A program made the translations under genes and the position numbers. A DNA stretch of 64,000 nt. It comes from Zoogloea sp. Lineage in GTDB: Bacteria > Pseudomonadota > Gammaproteobacteria > Burkholderiales > Rhodocyclaceae. Position 1 is the first letter of the stretch. The number at the start of each line of letters is the position of its first letter. Location of the stretch: positions 817,501 to 881,500 of the forward strand of contig JADJBR010000009.1 in assembly GCA_016703645.1 (NCBI GenBank), in the 5' to 3' direction. Below, piece by piece: positions 17,646 through 27,085 of the stretch. The notes under the pieces were generated by a model. The model saw only the letters and a program-made list of their open reading frames with translations. It was not told the DNA's origin and did not search any database.

Positions 17646-18382
17646 CCCAGGTGCAGATCCTCATGTACCACCGGGTCGGGCACTTCCCCGGCCGGGTCAA
17701 GGCCCACGGTGCCCTCTACTGCCATCTGCCGCGTTTCCGCGCCCAGATGAAGATGTTCCGGGTGCTCGGCTATTCGGTCATCAGCCTCGACGATGCCGCC
17801 GCCGGCCTGCGCGGCGAGATCGCCCTGCCACCCCGCCCGCTGGTGCTGACCTTCGACGACGCCTACGTGGACTTCCTCGCCAACGCCGCCCCGGTGCTCA
17901 AGGCCCACGGCTACCCGGCCACCGTGTATGCCGTGAGCGGCCTCATCGGCACCACCTCCAGCTGGGATGCCGGCGTCGGCCCCGAGCCCGCGCCGCTGAT
18001 GAACGCCGCCCAGCTACGCGAGGTGCAGGACATGGGCTTCACCATCGGTTCCCATTCGAAGAGTCACCTGCGCCTCGCCCAGCAGGAGGATGCCTGCATC
18101 GCCGCCGAAACCCGGGACAGCAAGACCGCCCTTGAGGACCTCCTCGGCCGCCGGGTGGATCACTTCTGCTACCCCTACGGCAGCCACGACCTGCGCGCCG
18201 TGCAGGCGGCCGCAGCGGCCGGCTATGTCACGGGCACCACCTGCGTGCGCGCAGCGGCCACCCCCGCCGAAGATCTTCTGGCCCTGCCCCGCAAGGCGGT
18301 GTCGCGGGGGGATGATGTTTTCGGCGTGGCGTGGAAGCTGCTGACCAAGAACGTGGCGAAGGAGCCGCAGGTCAGGCGTTAG
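17642..18382 (+). CDS. NodB-type polysaccharide deacetylase
   Basis: A 246-residue protein with the NodB homology domain. Motif 1 is LTFDDAY (catalytic and metal-binding Asp pair, near residue 75), motif 2 is GSHSKSHLRL (metal-binding His-x3-His, near 138) and motif 3 is CYPYGSHD. This family removes N- or O-acetyl groups from amino-sugar polymers. The N-terminal ILMYHRVG segment is typical of the group. There is no signal peptide, so it may act on a cytoplasmic lipid-linked glycan. It ends the glycan cluster and overlaps the GT4 gene by 4 bp. Confidence 0.87.
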   Translation: MTQVQILMYHRVGHFPGRVKAHGALYCHLPRFRAQMKMFRVLGYSVISLDDAAAGLRGEIALPPRPLVLTFDDAYVDFLANAAPVLKAHGYPATVYAVSGLIGTTSSWDAGVGPEPAPLMNAAQLREVQDMGFTIGSHSKSHLRLAQQEDACIAAETRDSKTALEDLLGRRVDHFCYPYGSHDLRAVQAAAAAGYVTGTTCVRAAATPAEDLLALPRKAVSRGDDVFGVAWKLLTKNVAKEPQVRR

Positions 18383-18782
18383 GGGTCTGTTGGGATGTGG
18401 GTGGGATGGGTTCTTGCGGGGGATTTCCCGGTTTTTACCTCACATCGGCCGGGATGGGGCGACCTTCTTCGCCCCAGCAGGGGGGGGCGCGGAACTCGCC
18501 CTGGCTCACAGCCGGGGACTTCCCGCCGCTGCGCTGCTCGGCGGGTCGGAACGGGCTTTTCGGATACACCGAGCCCCTGCGGAACTTGAGTCGGGCACTG
18601 GCCGTTGATCACCTGCATTTCCTTTCCCCTCTGGCGCGCCGACTGGAGGGTTCGGCAGGCGGAAAAAGGGCTGCGCATGTTTGAGCCCGCAGGGCGAGTT
18701 TGCGCAGACCCCGCCTGACGGACCCGGAAGGAGGGCACCCCCGAAGGGGGCGCGACAGCGGGGTACGTTTCTTTGCCTTCTT
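18383..18782. repeat. Non-coding REP-like intergenic repeat, left half, interrupted by the IS
   Basis: No convincing gene is present. The stretch contains a GC hairpin (CCCCC at 18738-18742, GAA loop, GGGGG at 18746-18750) and the sequence GGGTACGTTTCTTTGCC, which I recognise as part of a hairpin-forming intergenic element common in betaproteobacterial genomes. It ends with CCTTCTT (18776-18782), directly against the IS inverted repeat. Its continuation lies on the far side of the IS at 20298. A 14 + 14 bp segment at 18440-18469 is an imperfect inverted copy of 20317-20354. Confidence 0.6.
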
Positions 18783-18798
18783 ATATGGACGCCTCCCG
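18783..18798 (+). repeat. Left inverted repeat of the IS
   Basis: ATATGGACGCCTCCCG, an exact inverted match to 20276-20291. The next bases on either side do not match, so the repeat is 16 bp. It abuts the CCTTCTT half of the interrupted hairpin. Confidence 0.88.
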
Positions 18799-19067
18799 TG
18801 TGACAAGCAAGTTTTTGAGTTTTGGCTCGGCGGATTCATTGCGGTCTTATATCCGGCCTGTTGGTGCAGTCCGGACGCTTGTCCGCTGCGGGCCCTGATG
18901 GTCATTCGCGAGGTTGGGGCTCATCTTTCTTTGGGGCTTTGCACGGGGCTCGCCCAAGGAGGCAATCTGCCTTGCCAACCCACGGTCTGACCGCTTTGCC
19001 ATCACGTCATCAACTCACCTATGCACACTGTGGGGCGTCACCACGCCTTTGATCATGGAGCACGGGC
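18799..19067 (-). ncRNA. Candidate bridge-RNA region of the IS110/IS1111 element
   Basis: This 269-bp non-coding stretch lies between the transposase stop and the left inverted repeat. IS110-family recombinases are known to use a structured bridge RNA from their non-coding ends; for the IS1111 subgroup it comes from the region downstream of the recombinase gene, which is here. I did not derive a secondary structure with target and donor loops, so this is a location prediction, not an identified RNA. Confidence 0.35.
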
Positions 19068-20107
19068 TTACACCGCGCCTACACTCGCTACCGGGAGAGC
19101 TGACGCTTTCCAGCTCGCTTCGTAGGCCCGCCCATGCGCCACCAAAGCCCACGCGATGCGTGCCAGCTTGTGCGCGATGGCGACCACCACCACGTTGAAG
19201 GGGCGCCTCCCCAGCAGCGCCACGATCCACGGGGCCGGGTGCTCGCGGCTGGCCAAAGCGCGGGCGCCGTTGATCAGCAGGGTTCGCAGGTAGGCGTTCC
19301 CACGCTTGCTGATGCTCCCCTATGCGCACTTTGCCGCCCGTGCCCCGATGACCCGGAGCAAGACCGAGGCAGCAGGCAAATTCACGCCCGTTGCGCCAAC
19401 TCGTGCCATCGCCCAGGGTCGCTGCCAGGGCGGTGGCGCCGAGAACGCCGATCCCCGGGGTGTCACGCAGACGACGGGCGCTTTCCTGGCTCTTGAGCAT
19501 CAGGCTGATCTCCTCTTCCATCGCTTGGACGTGCCGTTCGATGTCCGCAAGGGCGAGCAGTTGATCGTCCACCAGCCGCACCATGACCGCCGGCACGGCG
19601 TCGTTGATCTCGGCCCGCTGCTGGGCCAGTTGTCGCAGGCCTGAGTGCCGACCTCGGGGAAGGGTCACGCCAAATTCGTAGAGCAGCCCGCGCAGGGCAT
19701 TCACCGTCGCTGTCCGGACGCTGACCCAGTGGGTGCGCATGCGGTGCAGGCTGAGCATGGCTTGCTGCTCGCTGCTCTTGACCGCCACCCGGCGGATGTC
19801 TCCGTGTTGGGCCGCCAGCCAGATCCCCGGGCGTCGGCCGCGTCATCCTTGTTGCCGCTGATGAAGGGGCGGACCTGGTGCGTGGGCAACAATTCGATCT
19901 GATGGCCCAGCGGACCGAGGGTGCGCCCCAGTGGTGGGCGCCGCCGCACGCTTCCATGGCGATCCGACCGGCCGGACGCACGGCGAAGAATTCGGTCACT
20001 TTGCCGCGCGGGAGCTTCTTGCGGCAGATCTCTCCCGTGTTGCCATCAACCCAGTGAACCTGGAAAACGTTCTTGGCGATATCCATGCCGTACGTTGTAG
20101 CATTCAT
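19068..20107 (-). pseudogene. IS110-family transposase, broken by three single-base frameshifts
   Basis: DEDD-type recombinase. The start (MNATTYGMDIAKNVFQVHW) carries the first catalytic Asp; MEACGGAHHW, then NKDDAADA, supply the other acidic residues; DTPGIGVLGATALAATLGDG, SKRGNAYLRTLLINGAR and RRPFNVVVVAIAHKLAR are the C-terminal IS110 core. These lie in three frames. The reading shifts near 19926-19930 (one base missing after HHWG), near 19825-19830 (one base missing after DAAADAR-type sequence) and at 19317-19320 (one extra base before SKRGN). All three sites touch a run of four C. Correcting them gives a full-length protein of about 345 residues. Confidence 0.88.
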
Positions 20108-20275
20108 CTCGGGGACCTCTCGTCGCAGGTGGTTGTTCGGAACTCCACTTTGGCACTTGATGCCGTCAGACGCGAGGTTCCCCCCTTCAGCACCGCAGGA
20201 GGGGCCTTTCCCCCTTGCCGAACCGCTTTGACGGTGTCAGCACCGGCAGTCGGTCATTTCGTGGGTGGAGGTGGG

Positions 20276-20291
20276 CGGGAGGCGTCCATAT
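20276..20291 (-). repeat. Right inverted repeat of the IS
   Basis: CGGGAGGCGTCCATAT, the exact inverted complement of 18783-18798. It lies 168 bp upstream of the transposase start, and the interrupted host hairpin resumes within a few bases to its right. Confidence 0.88.
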
Positions 20292-20294
20292 CAT

Positions 20295-20322
20295 CTTTCT
20301 TGTCGTACAACAAGAAAGAAGG
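20295..20322. repeat. Host hairpin repeat split by the IS, right half
   Basis: Here CTTTCTTGT (20295-20303), a loop CGTACA (20304-20309) and ACAAGAAAG (20310-20318) form a 9-bp stem. The right arm continues as AAGG to 20322. Joining the left flank CCTTCTT (18776-18782) to TCTTGT at 20298 makes CCTTCTTTCTTGT, the exact complement of ACAAGAAAGAAGG at 20310-20322, a 13-bp stem. The IS therefore appears to have inserted in the left arm of this hairpin. Confidence 0.72.
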
Positions 20323-20405
20323 TCGCCCGCCGGGGCGAGACCCGGCCAATGTGACGTGGAAGAACGGAAAGCCACAGACGCTAGGGCGGGCGAGCTCAGG
20401 GGGAC

Positions 20406-21419
20406 TTACTCCTCCCGCCCCCGGAATGCCCACCACGCCGCCACCACCGTGAAGCTGGCGATGATCGCCACGACGATCCAGAAACCATGGGCGTGCTCGG
20501 CCAGCGGGACACCCCCCACGTTCATGCCCAGCAGGCCGGCGATCATGTTGATGGGCAGGGCCAGCACCGTGACCATGGTCAGCACGAAGACGCTGCGGTT
20601 GGTCTCTTCCGTCACCTGCGCGGCGATTTCTTCCTGCAGCAGCTTGATGCGCTCCTGCACCGCCGTCATGTCGCCGAGCACGGCGGAGAACTCTTCCGTG
20701 GAATGACGCAGCTCATGCACGTCGCCCTGGGCGATCCAGCCGGGGGGCTGGTTGAGCAGGCGGAAGAGGGCGCCGGGTTCCGGGGCCAGCAGGCGGCGCA
20801 GGCGTACCAGCACCCGGCGCAGGGCGCCGAGCCGCGCCCGGCTGTGCTTCACGCGGCCGACCAGGAGGCTGTCTTCCACCTTATCCACCCGCTCGGTGGC
20901 GGCGCGGACGATCTGTACCAGCACATCCGCCTGGTCGCGCAGCAGGTGGGTCAGCAGGGCCACGCTGGAGTCGAAGGTCTCGCCGTTCTTCACCGCCGCA
21001 CGCAGGCGGTCGATGGAGCGCAGGGGCTGCAGGCGGGCGCTCACCAGGGTGCGCTCGTCCACGTACATCCACAGGGTGGCGATCTGCGAGGGCTCGAAGT
21101 CGAACTCGTAGAGCACATCGTTGACCACCGCGATCAGGGCATCGTGGGCGTACTCGATGCGGGTCGAGCGGGAGCCCTCATGGAGGGCGTCGAAGAAGGC
21201 ATCCACGCTGCCGATGTGCGCTCTCAGCCAGCGCTCGGTGGCCGCGTTGGCGAGGTTGAAGTGCAGCCAGGCAAAGGCCCCGTTCGCCGCTTCCCGGCCT
21301 TCCAGCCAGTGGCCGGCCTGGACGGTGTCCATGGCTTGGCCCGGGGTGCCGGGGTGGAACAGGTAGCCGGAGATCAGGCCGGAACGATCAGAGCCATAGG
21401 CGGCGTCGGTAGGCAGCAC
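20406..21419 (-). CDS. zntB: CorA/ZntB-family divalent cation transporter
   Basis: A 337-residue member of the 2-TM-GxN metal transporter family. The large N-terminal domain is followed by two C-terminal helices with the signature GMNVGG between them (VLALPINMIAGLLGMNVGG, then FWIVVAIIASFTVVAAWW). NVGGVPL after the motif is typical of ZntB, a zinc transporter, rather than of Mg-specific CorA, so zntB is the better guess. The start is a GTG at 21419. Cation specificity is inferred. It stands alone, next to the IS. Confidence 0.85.
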   Translation of the reverse strand: MLPTDAAYGSDRSGLISGYLFHPGTPGQAMDTVQAGHWLEGREAANGAFAWLHFNLANAATERWLRAHIGSVDAFFDALHEGSRSTRIEYAHDALIAVVNDVLYEFDFEPSQIATLWMYVDERTLVSARLQPLRSIDRLRAAVKNGETFDSSVALLTHLLRDQADVLVQIVRAATERVDKVEDSLLVGRVKHSRARLGALRRVLVRLRRLLAPEPGALFRLLNQPPGWIAQGDVHELRHSTEEFSAVLGDMTAVQERIKLLQEEIAAQVTEETNRSVFVLTMVTVLALPINMIAGLLGMNVGGVPLAEHAHGFWIVVAIIASFTVVAAWWAFRGREE

Positions 21420-21574
21420 GGCAGGCAGGCGGAGCTTCGGAGCCGCGAGCCTGCCCCTTCCGGATGACAGGGATGTGACGATTCAATGACATCAGACAGG
21501 GTGACAGGCCGTGGCCCGTGGTGAATACTGCAGGCCCGCCGAGCACCACCCCGGCCCAGCCACCGGAAACTGCC

Positions 21575-21957
21575 ATGAATATTCTCGGGATACTCCACCG
21601 CCTCTGGCTTCCCGCCGTCCTGATCGTTGTCTCGTGTTTCATGGCGCCGGCCCGGGCCGACGACGACGGGGAGGCGGCAACGATAGGGCGGCTGGCGGCG
21701 GAGATCCTCGCCTCGCCCCCGGATCGCCATCCCCGCAGCATCAGCCGGCATGTGCTGCTGGGGCGGACGTATTTCTACGTGCCCGCCCCCTGCTGCGACC
21801 AGTACAACCGTCTATACACCGCCGAAGGGGTGTATCTGTGCGCACCTGACGGCGGCGTTCACGGTGGAGGCACCCGCGACAGGGAATGCCCCCACCTCCG
21901 CATCAAGCGTGCGGCCGGCACCGTGGTGTGGCAGGACCCGCGGCCGGCGACCAGACC

Positions 21958-21961
<4 letters not shown>
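21575..21961 (+). CDS. Small secreted protein of unknown function (possibly DUF6970-like)
   Basis: A 128-residue protein with an N-terminal signal peptide (hydrophobic residues about 8-24, cleavage after APARA). The mature part has [22 protein letters not shown] and a later REC, giving four cysteines probably disulfide-bonded in the periplasm. The CCDQYN-to-CAPDGG spacing resembles the DUF6970 family, which I cannot confirm. ATG 21575 is chosen because it places the signal peptide at the N-terminus. Its TAG stop overlaps the convergent gdhA stop. Role unknown. Confidence 0.6.
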
Positions 21962-23244
<1,283 letters not shown>

Positions 23245-23330
23245 TGTTGTTTCTCCTCGGGTTGTCTCCCGGTGGACGCCTGGCCGGGCTGCGGGTTCCG
23301 TGATTCGTGCCGGCGGGCCGGCCATCCTCC

Positions 23331-24107
23331 TCAGTCGGCGGCAATCGCCTCGAGGCCGGCCAGGCGGTAGCCCCGTTCGAGCAGCCCGGCCCGCAGGGCG
23401 CGGGCCGTGGCCACCGCTTCGGGGCCGTCGCCGTGGACGCAGATGCTGCCGATGGGGGTGGGCCGGTGGGTGCCGTTCAACGAGATGAGGGCCCCGGCCT
23501 CGAGCATGGCGAGCACATGGGCGAGGGAGGCGGCGGCGCCGCGGATCAGGGCGTCGGGGCGGCTGCGTGGCACCAGGCTGCCGTCGTCCTGGTAGGCCCG
23601 GTCGGCGAAGATCTCCTCCACCACCCGCAGCCCGGCCCGGCGGCCGGCGTCGGCCAGGGCCGAGCAGGCCGGGGCGAGGAGGATCAGGCTGGCGTCGAAG
23701 GCGCGGATGGCCGTGGCCACCGTATCAGCCAGATTGGCGTCCACGCAGGCCATGTTGGACAGGGCGCCATGGGGTTTGACATGGACCATGGCCATGCCTT
23801 CGGCCCGGGCCATGCCGGCCAGGGCGGCCATCTGGTAGATCAGGATGGCTTCCAGTTCGGCCGCGGGCAGGGTCATGGGGCGTCGCCCGAAGCCCTGCAG
23901 GTCGGGGTAGGCGGGGTGGGCACCGACGCCCACGCCGGCCGCCCTGGCCCGGCGCAGGGTGTCGCGCATGACCAGCGGATCGCCGGCATGGAAGCCGCAG
24001 GCGATGCTGGCGCTGTCGAGGCTGCCCAGGAGTTCGGTGTCCTGGCCCATCTGCCAGGCACCGAAGCTTTCGCCCAGATCGGCGTTGAGGTTGAGGATGC
24101 GGGTCAT
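23331..24107 (-). CDS. pxpA: 5-oxoprolinase subunit A (LamB/YcsF family)
   Basis: Subunit of the ATP-dependent prokaryotic 5-oxoprolinase PxpABC, which opens 5-oxo-L-proline to L-glutamate. The 258-residue product has the family signature [12 protein letters not shown] at the N-terminus, [10 protein letters not shown] near residue 38, [13 protein letters not shown] and [10 protein letters not shown] near 110. It follows pxpC by 13 bp and precedes gdhA. Gene order pxpB-pxpC-pxpA on the minus strand gives a complete enzyme. Confidence 0.94.
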   Translation of the reverse strand: MTRILNLNADLGESFGAWQMGQDTELLGSLDSASIACGFHAGDPLVMRDTLRRARAAGVGVGAHPAYPDLQGFGRRPMTLPAAELEAILIYQMAALAGMARAEGMAMVHVKPHGALSNMACVDANLADTVATAIRAFDASLILLAPACSALADAGRRAGLRVVEEIFADRAYQDDGSLVPRSRPDALIRGAAASLAHVLAMLEAGALISLNGTHRPTPIGSICVHGDGPEAVATARALRAGLLERGYRLAGLEAIAAD

Positions 24108-24120
24108 TGCCAGATCTCGT

Positions 24121-25140
24121 TCAGTCAGGCCAGAGGTGGGGGTCGTCGCCGCGCACGGCTGCGCCGGCCAGGTTGGCGGCCAGCAGCACGGCGGTGTCCG
24201 GGTCGCCGCCAGCCTGGGCGGGGCGGGCGCCGGCCAGCCAATCGCTCAGGCGGCGGGCCAGCGCGGCCCGGGCGGCGGCGGCTTCGTCAGCGTCCACGGC
24301 CCGGAAGCGGATCTCGTCGCCGGGCTGCAGGTGGGCCAGGCGCGGCAGGTCGGCGCGGATCACGGTGGCAATCTTGGGGTAGCCGCCCACGGTCTGGCAA
24401 TCGGCCAGCAGCAGGATGGGCTGCCCGTCGGCCGGCACCTGGATAGCGCCGGGGGTCACGCCGTCGGAGACGATGTCAGCGCCGCGCTGATTGTGGGCCA
24501 GGGCCGGCCCGGCCAGACGCAGGCCCATGCGGTCGCGCTGGCGGGTCACGCGGAAAGGCCCGGTGTAGAAGTGGTCGAGGGCGGCGGCGGTGAAGTGATC
24601 GTCCTGGGGGCCGGGGATGACCCGGATCGGGCCGTCTTCATGGCCCAGGGCCACGTTCTGCCGCTCGCCAAACCCAAGGGGGGCGCGGCAGGGCAGGGTG
24701 GTGACAACGTGGATCAGCCCGGCCCGGGCGTAGGTGGAGCGGCTGCCGAGCATGGGCGGGGTGAGCAGGCCGCCTTCAACGGCGATGTAGCCGACGCCGC
24801 AGGGGCTGCCCACCTGCAACTGCTCACCGGGCTGCAGGCGCAGCGTGGACCAGGCTGGCACCGCCCGCCCGGCCCCTGCAACGGTGAGGTGTCGGGCACC
24901 CATGGTGCCGGCCAGGGCGATGCGCACCGGTGCATCTAGGGCCTGCAGCAGGGGGCCGGCGAGCAGTACCTCAAGTCCGGCAGCGCCGGCCGGATTGCCG
25001 AGCAAGCCGTTGGCTGCGGCCAGGAAGACCGGATCGAGGGCGCCGGACAGGGGCACGCCGATGTGCCGGTGGCCGTGGCGCCCGTCATCCTGGATGCTGA
25101 CGCCGAGGCCGGGCGAGCGGATCTCCAGGCCGGCGCTCAC
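24121..25140 (-). CDS. pxpC: 5-oxoprolinase subunit C (KipA/biotin-dependent carboxyltransferase-like)
   Basis: A 339-residue PxpC/KipA protein. It starts at a GTG that overlaps the pxpB stop (GTGA). Family segments are SIQDDGRHGHRHIGVPLSGA at the N-terminus, GYIAVEGGLLTPPMLGSRST in the middle and SDGVTPGAIQVPADGQPI followed by QTVGGYPKIATV near the C-terminus. With PxpB it forms the part of the enzyme that is thought to phosphorylate 5-oxoproline using ATP. Context with pxpB and pxpA makes the assignment strong. Confidence 0.94.
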   Translation of the reverse strand: MSAGLEIRSPGLGVSIQDDGRHGHRHIGVPLSGALDPVFLAAANGLLGNPAGAAGLEVLLAGPLLQALDAPVRIALAGTMGARHLTVAGAGRAVPAWSTLRLQPGEQLQVGSPCGVGYIAVEGGLLTPPMLGSRSTYARAGLIHVVTTLPCRAPLGFGERQNVALGHEDGPIRVIPGPQDDHFTAAALDHFYTGPFRVTRQRDRMGLRLAGPALAHNQRGADIVSDGVTPGAIQVPADGQPILLLADCQTVGGYPKIATVIRADLPRLAHLQPGDEIRFRAVDADEAAAARAALARRLSDWLAGARPAQAGGDPDTAVLLAANLAGAAVRGDDPHLWPD

Positions 25141-25838
25141 GATGCGGCCAGGGCTTCCGGCCCCACGGCCTGCCAGCGTACCCGGTCGCCGGGGGCGAAG
25201 AGGGCGGGGTGGTCGGCCCGGGTGGCATCGAAGAGGGTCACCGGGCTGCGCCCCACCAGGCGCCAGCCACCCGGGCTGTCCCAGGGGTAGATGGCGCCCA
25301 TGCGTCCGGCGATGGCCACCGAGCCGGCGGGCACGCGCGGGCGCGGTGTGGCCAGGCGGGGCATTTCGAGGCTGGCGGGCAAGCCACTGAGATAGGGGAA
25401 GCCGGGCAGGAAGCCGAGCATGCGTACCGTGAATTCGGTGGCGGTGAGCTGCGCGATGACCGCTTCACGGCTCAGCCCGCAGGCCACCGCCACGGCCTCG
25501 ATGTCGGGGGCGAATTCGCCGTCGAAACAAACCGGGATGGTCCACTTCCGCCCGCTGTCGGTGGCCTGCCGGCCTTCGGCAGCCAGGGCCTGCAGGCGGT
25601 CGGCGAGGTGCCGGTGCAAGCAGCGGTCGGGATCGAAATGCACCGTAACCGAGCGGAAGGTGGGCACCCACTCGATCACCCCGGGCAGCCCGCCCGCGGC
25701 CTGCAGCTCGGCCAGCCCGGCGGCAAAGCCGAGCACCCGGGCCTGGATGTCCGGGGGGACGTCCCGGGCCTGGGGCGGGCCGAACTCCACCGTGAAGGCG
25801 GCGTCGCCCAGAGCGAACAGGCGGGGCGGTGGATGCAC
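25137..25838 (-). CDS. pxpB: 5-oxoprolinase subunit B (KipI-like)
   Basis: A 233-residue PxpB/KipI protein and first gene of the pxpBCA operon. Recognisable segments are ALGDAAFTVEFG at the N-terminus, VIEWVPTFRSVTVHFDP near residue 57, and FLPGFPYLSGLP followed by PRVPAGSVAIAG in the C-terminal cyclophilin-like domain. The start is read as GTG 25838; alternatives a few codons away cannot be excluded. It pairs with PxpC. The KipI name from Bacillus sporulation control is not implied here, given the complete pxpABC set. Confidence 0.93.
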   Translation of the reverse strand: MHPPPRLFALGDAAFTVEFGPPQARDVPPDIQARVLGFAAGLAELQAAGGLPGVIEWVPTFRSVTVHFDPDRCLHRHLADRLQALAAEGRQATDSGRKWTIPVCFDGEFAPDIEAVAVACGLSREAVIAQLTATEFTVRMLGFLPGFPYLSGLPASLEMPRLATPRPRVPAGSVAIAGRMGAIYPWDSPGGWRLVGRSPVTLFDATRADHPALFAPGDRVRWQAVGPEALAAS

Positions 25839-25877
25839 GCTGGCAGGCAGGGGCCGTGGCCCCCGCGGAACCCTGGC

Positions 25878-26561
25878 CTACTGCCCGATGGCGCCGAAGA
25901 CCTTCTTGGCCAGACCGCCGGCGGCACCCACCGGATCCTTGCGGATGGCCTTTTCCTCTTCAGCGATCATCAGGAAGAGGCCGTCGAGGGCCTTGCGGGT
26001 CACGTAGTTCTCGATCTTCAGCTCGTCGCCCTTGGCCAGACCGAACTGGCTGGCCTTGCTGGCGAGCTTGTTGTACTGGGCCGACAGGGACAGCTTGTCG
26101 GTGGCCTCCTTGACGGTGGGCAGGAAGGACTCGGCCAACTGGCCCGAGGTCTTGTCCTTGAAGTAACGGGTGGCCGCGTCGTCACCGCCGGAGAGGATCT
26201 TCCTGGCGTCCTCGACACTCATCTTCTTCACGGCGTCCACGAGCAGGGGCTTGGCCTTGGGCACGGCCTGCTCAGCGGCCTTGTTCATGGTGGCAACCAG
26301 GGCGTCCAGGTCCTTGCCACGGCCCATGGTGCGCAGCATGCTCTCCATGGGGGCGAGGCTGTCGGGCAGGCCGATCTTCACTTTTGGGTTGTTGAGGAAA
26401 CCTCCGTCGTTCCCCAGTTGTCCTACTGCTTTCTCGGCGCCCTGGACCAGGGCTTCACGCAGACCACCGGAGGCATCCTTGTCGGTGAGGTCGGCAAGGC
26501 CCAGGGCCCAGGCCTGACCACAGATGACAAGCAGCAGCAAAGCTCGCAGAATCCCACGCAC
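25878..26561 (-). CDS. DUF4197-family secreted protein
   Basis: A 227-residue protein with an N-terminal signal peptide (RALLLLVICGQAWA). The body matches the DUF4197 pattern: GLREAL, FLNNPKVKIGLPDSL, then ENYVTRKALDGLFLMIAEEEKAIRKDP near the C-terminus. GTG 26561 is chosen because an SD-like GAGAGAGG lies 6-8 bases upstream; a TTG 30 bases earlier would lack one. The family is periplasmic or outer-membrane linked, with no established role. It diverges from the TlpA-like gene; the two start codons are about 30 bp apart, so their promoters must overlap coding sequence. Confidence 0.82.
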   Translation of the reverse strand: MRGILRALLLLVICGQAWALGLADLTDKDASGGLREALVQGAEKAVGQLGNDGGFLNNPKVKIGLPDSLAPMESMLRTMGRGKDLDALVATMNKAAEQAVPKAKPLLVDAVKKMSVEDARKILSGGDDAATRYFKDKTSGQLAESFLPTVKEATDKLSLSAQYNKLASKASQFGLAKGDELKIENYVTRKALDGLFLMIAEEEKAIRKDPVGAAGGLAKKVFGAIGQ

Positions 26562-26590
26562 GGCACACCTCTCTCTTCCGGTTAAAAACA

Positions 26591-27085
26591 ATGTTTCTCA
26601 AGGCTATCACGCGCCTTCTGGCTGCAGTCGCCCTCCTTGCACTCCTTAACGCTTGCAGTCAGCCGGTGGCGCCGGATGTGCGGTACACCACGCTCGACGG
26701 GCAGAGCGCCCGCCTGGGTGCCCTCAAGGGCAAGGTGGTGCTGGTGAACTTCTGGGCCACCACCTGCACCAGCTGCGTGGCCGAGATGCCCAAACTGGTG
26801 GAAACCCACCGCAAGTTTGCCCCCCGCGGCTACGAGACCGTGGCCATCGCCATGAACTACGATCCCCCCGAGTACGTGCGCAATTTTGCCGCCCGTAAAG
26901 GCCTGCCCTTTACCGTGGCCCTCGATACCACCGGCGAGGCCGCCAAGGGCTTCGAGGAGGTACGCCTCACCCCCACCACCTTCGTGATCGACCGCCAGGG
27001 GCGCATCGTCCAGAAATTCCTCGGCGAGCCGGACTTCCCCAAGCTCCACGCCCTCCTCGACAAGCTGCTGGCGGAGCCGGCATGA
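26591..27085 (+). CDS. TlpA-like thiol-disulfide oxidoreductase lipoprotein
   Basis: A 164-residue thioredoxin-fold lipoprotein. A lipobox (LLNAC) anchors it in a membrane; the active site is WATTCTSC (Cys-x-x-Cys) near residue 58, followed by PTTFVIDRQG with the cis-proline. TlpA/ResA proteins reduce disulfides in the periplasm, often for cytochrome c or metal-enzyme maturation. The usual CPPC-type site is CTSC here. It is the first gene of an operon with an adaptor and ABC transporter, overlapping the adaptor start by 4 bp, which suggests a role in the same envelope process. Confidence 0.86.
   Translation: MFLKAITRLLAAVALLALLNACSQPVAPDVRYTTLDGQSARLGALKGKVVLVNFWATTCTSCVAEMPKLVETHRKFAPRGYETVAIAMNYDPPEYVRNFAARKGLPFTVALDTTGEAAKGFEEVRLTPTTFVIDRQGRIVQKFLGEPDFPKLHALLDKLLAEPA

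Larger units (their letters stand above)
18783..20291 (-). mobile_element. IS110-family (IS1111-like) insertion sequence
   Basis: A 1.5-kb element bounded by perfect 16-bp inverted repeats, ATATGGACGCCTCCCG at 18783-18798 and its complement at 20276-20291. IS1111-group elements of the IS110 family carry such inverted repeats slightly inside their ends, so the true ends may be a few bases further out (about 18783-20297). It holds one transposase gene on the minus strand (19068-20107), disrupted by three frameshifts. Non-coding ends of about 270 bp (18799-19067, downstream of the gene) and 168 bp (20108-20275, upstream) flank it. In the IS1111 group the bridge RNA is expected in the downstream end. 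Confidence 0.85.

Noticed and set aside
18331-18905. Short open frames in the region left of the IS.
   Set aside because: They fall in the REP-like intergenic repeat, which is known to give spurious small proteins; none has an SD or a family motif.
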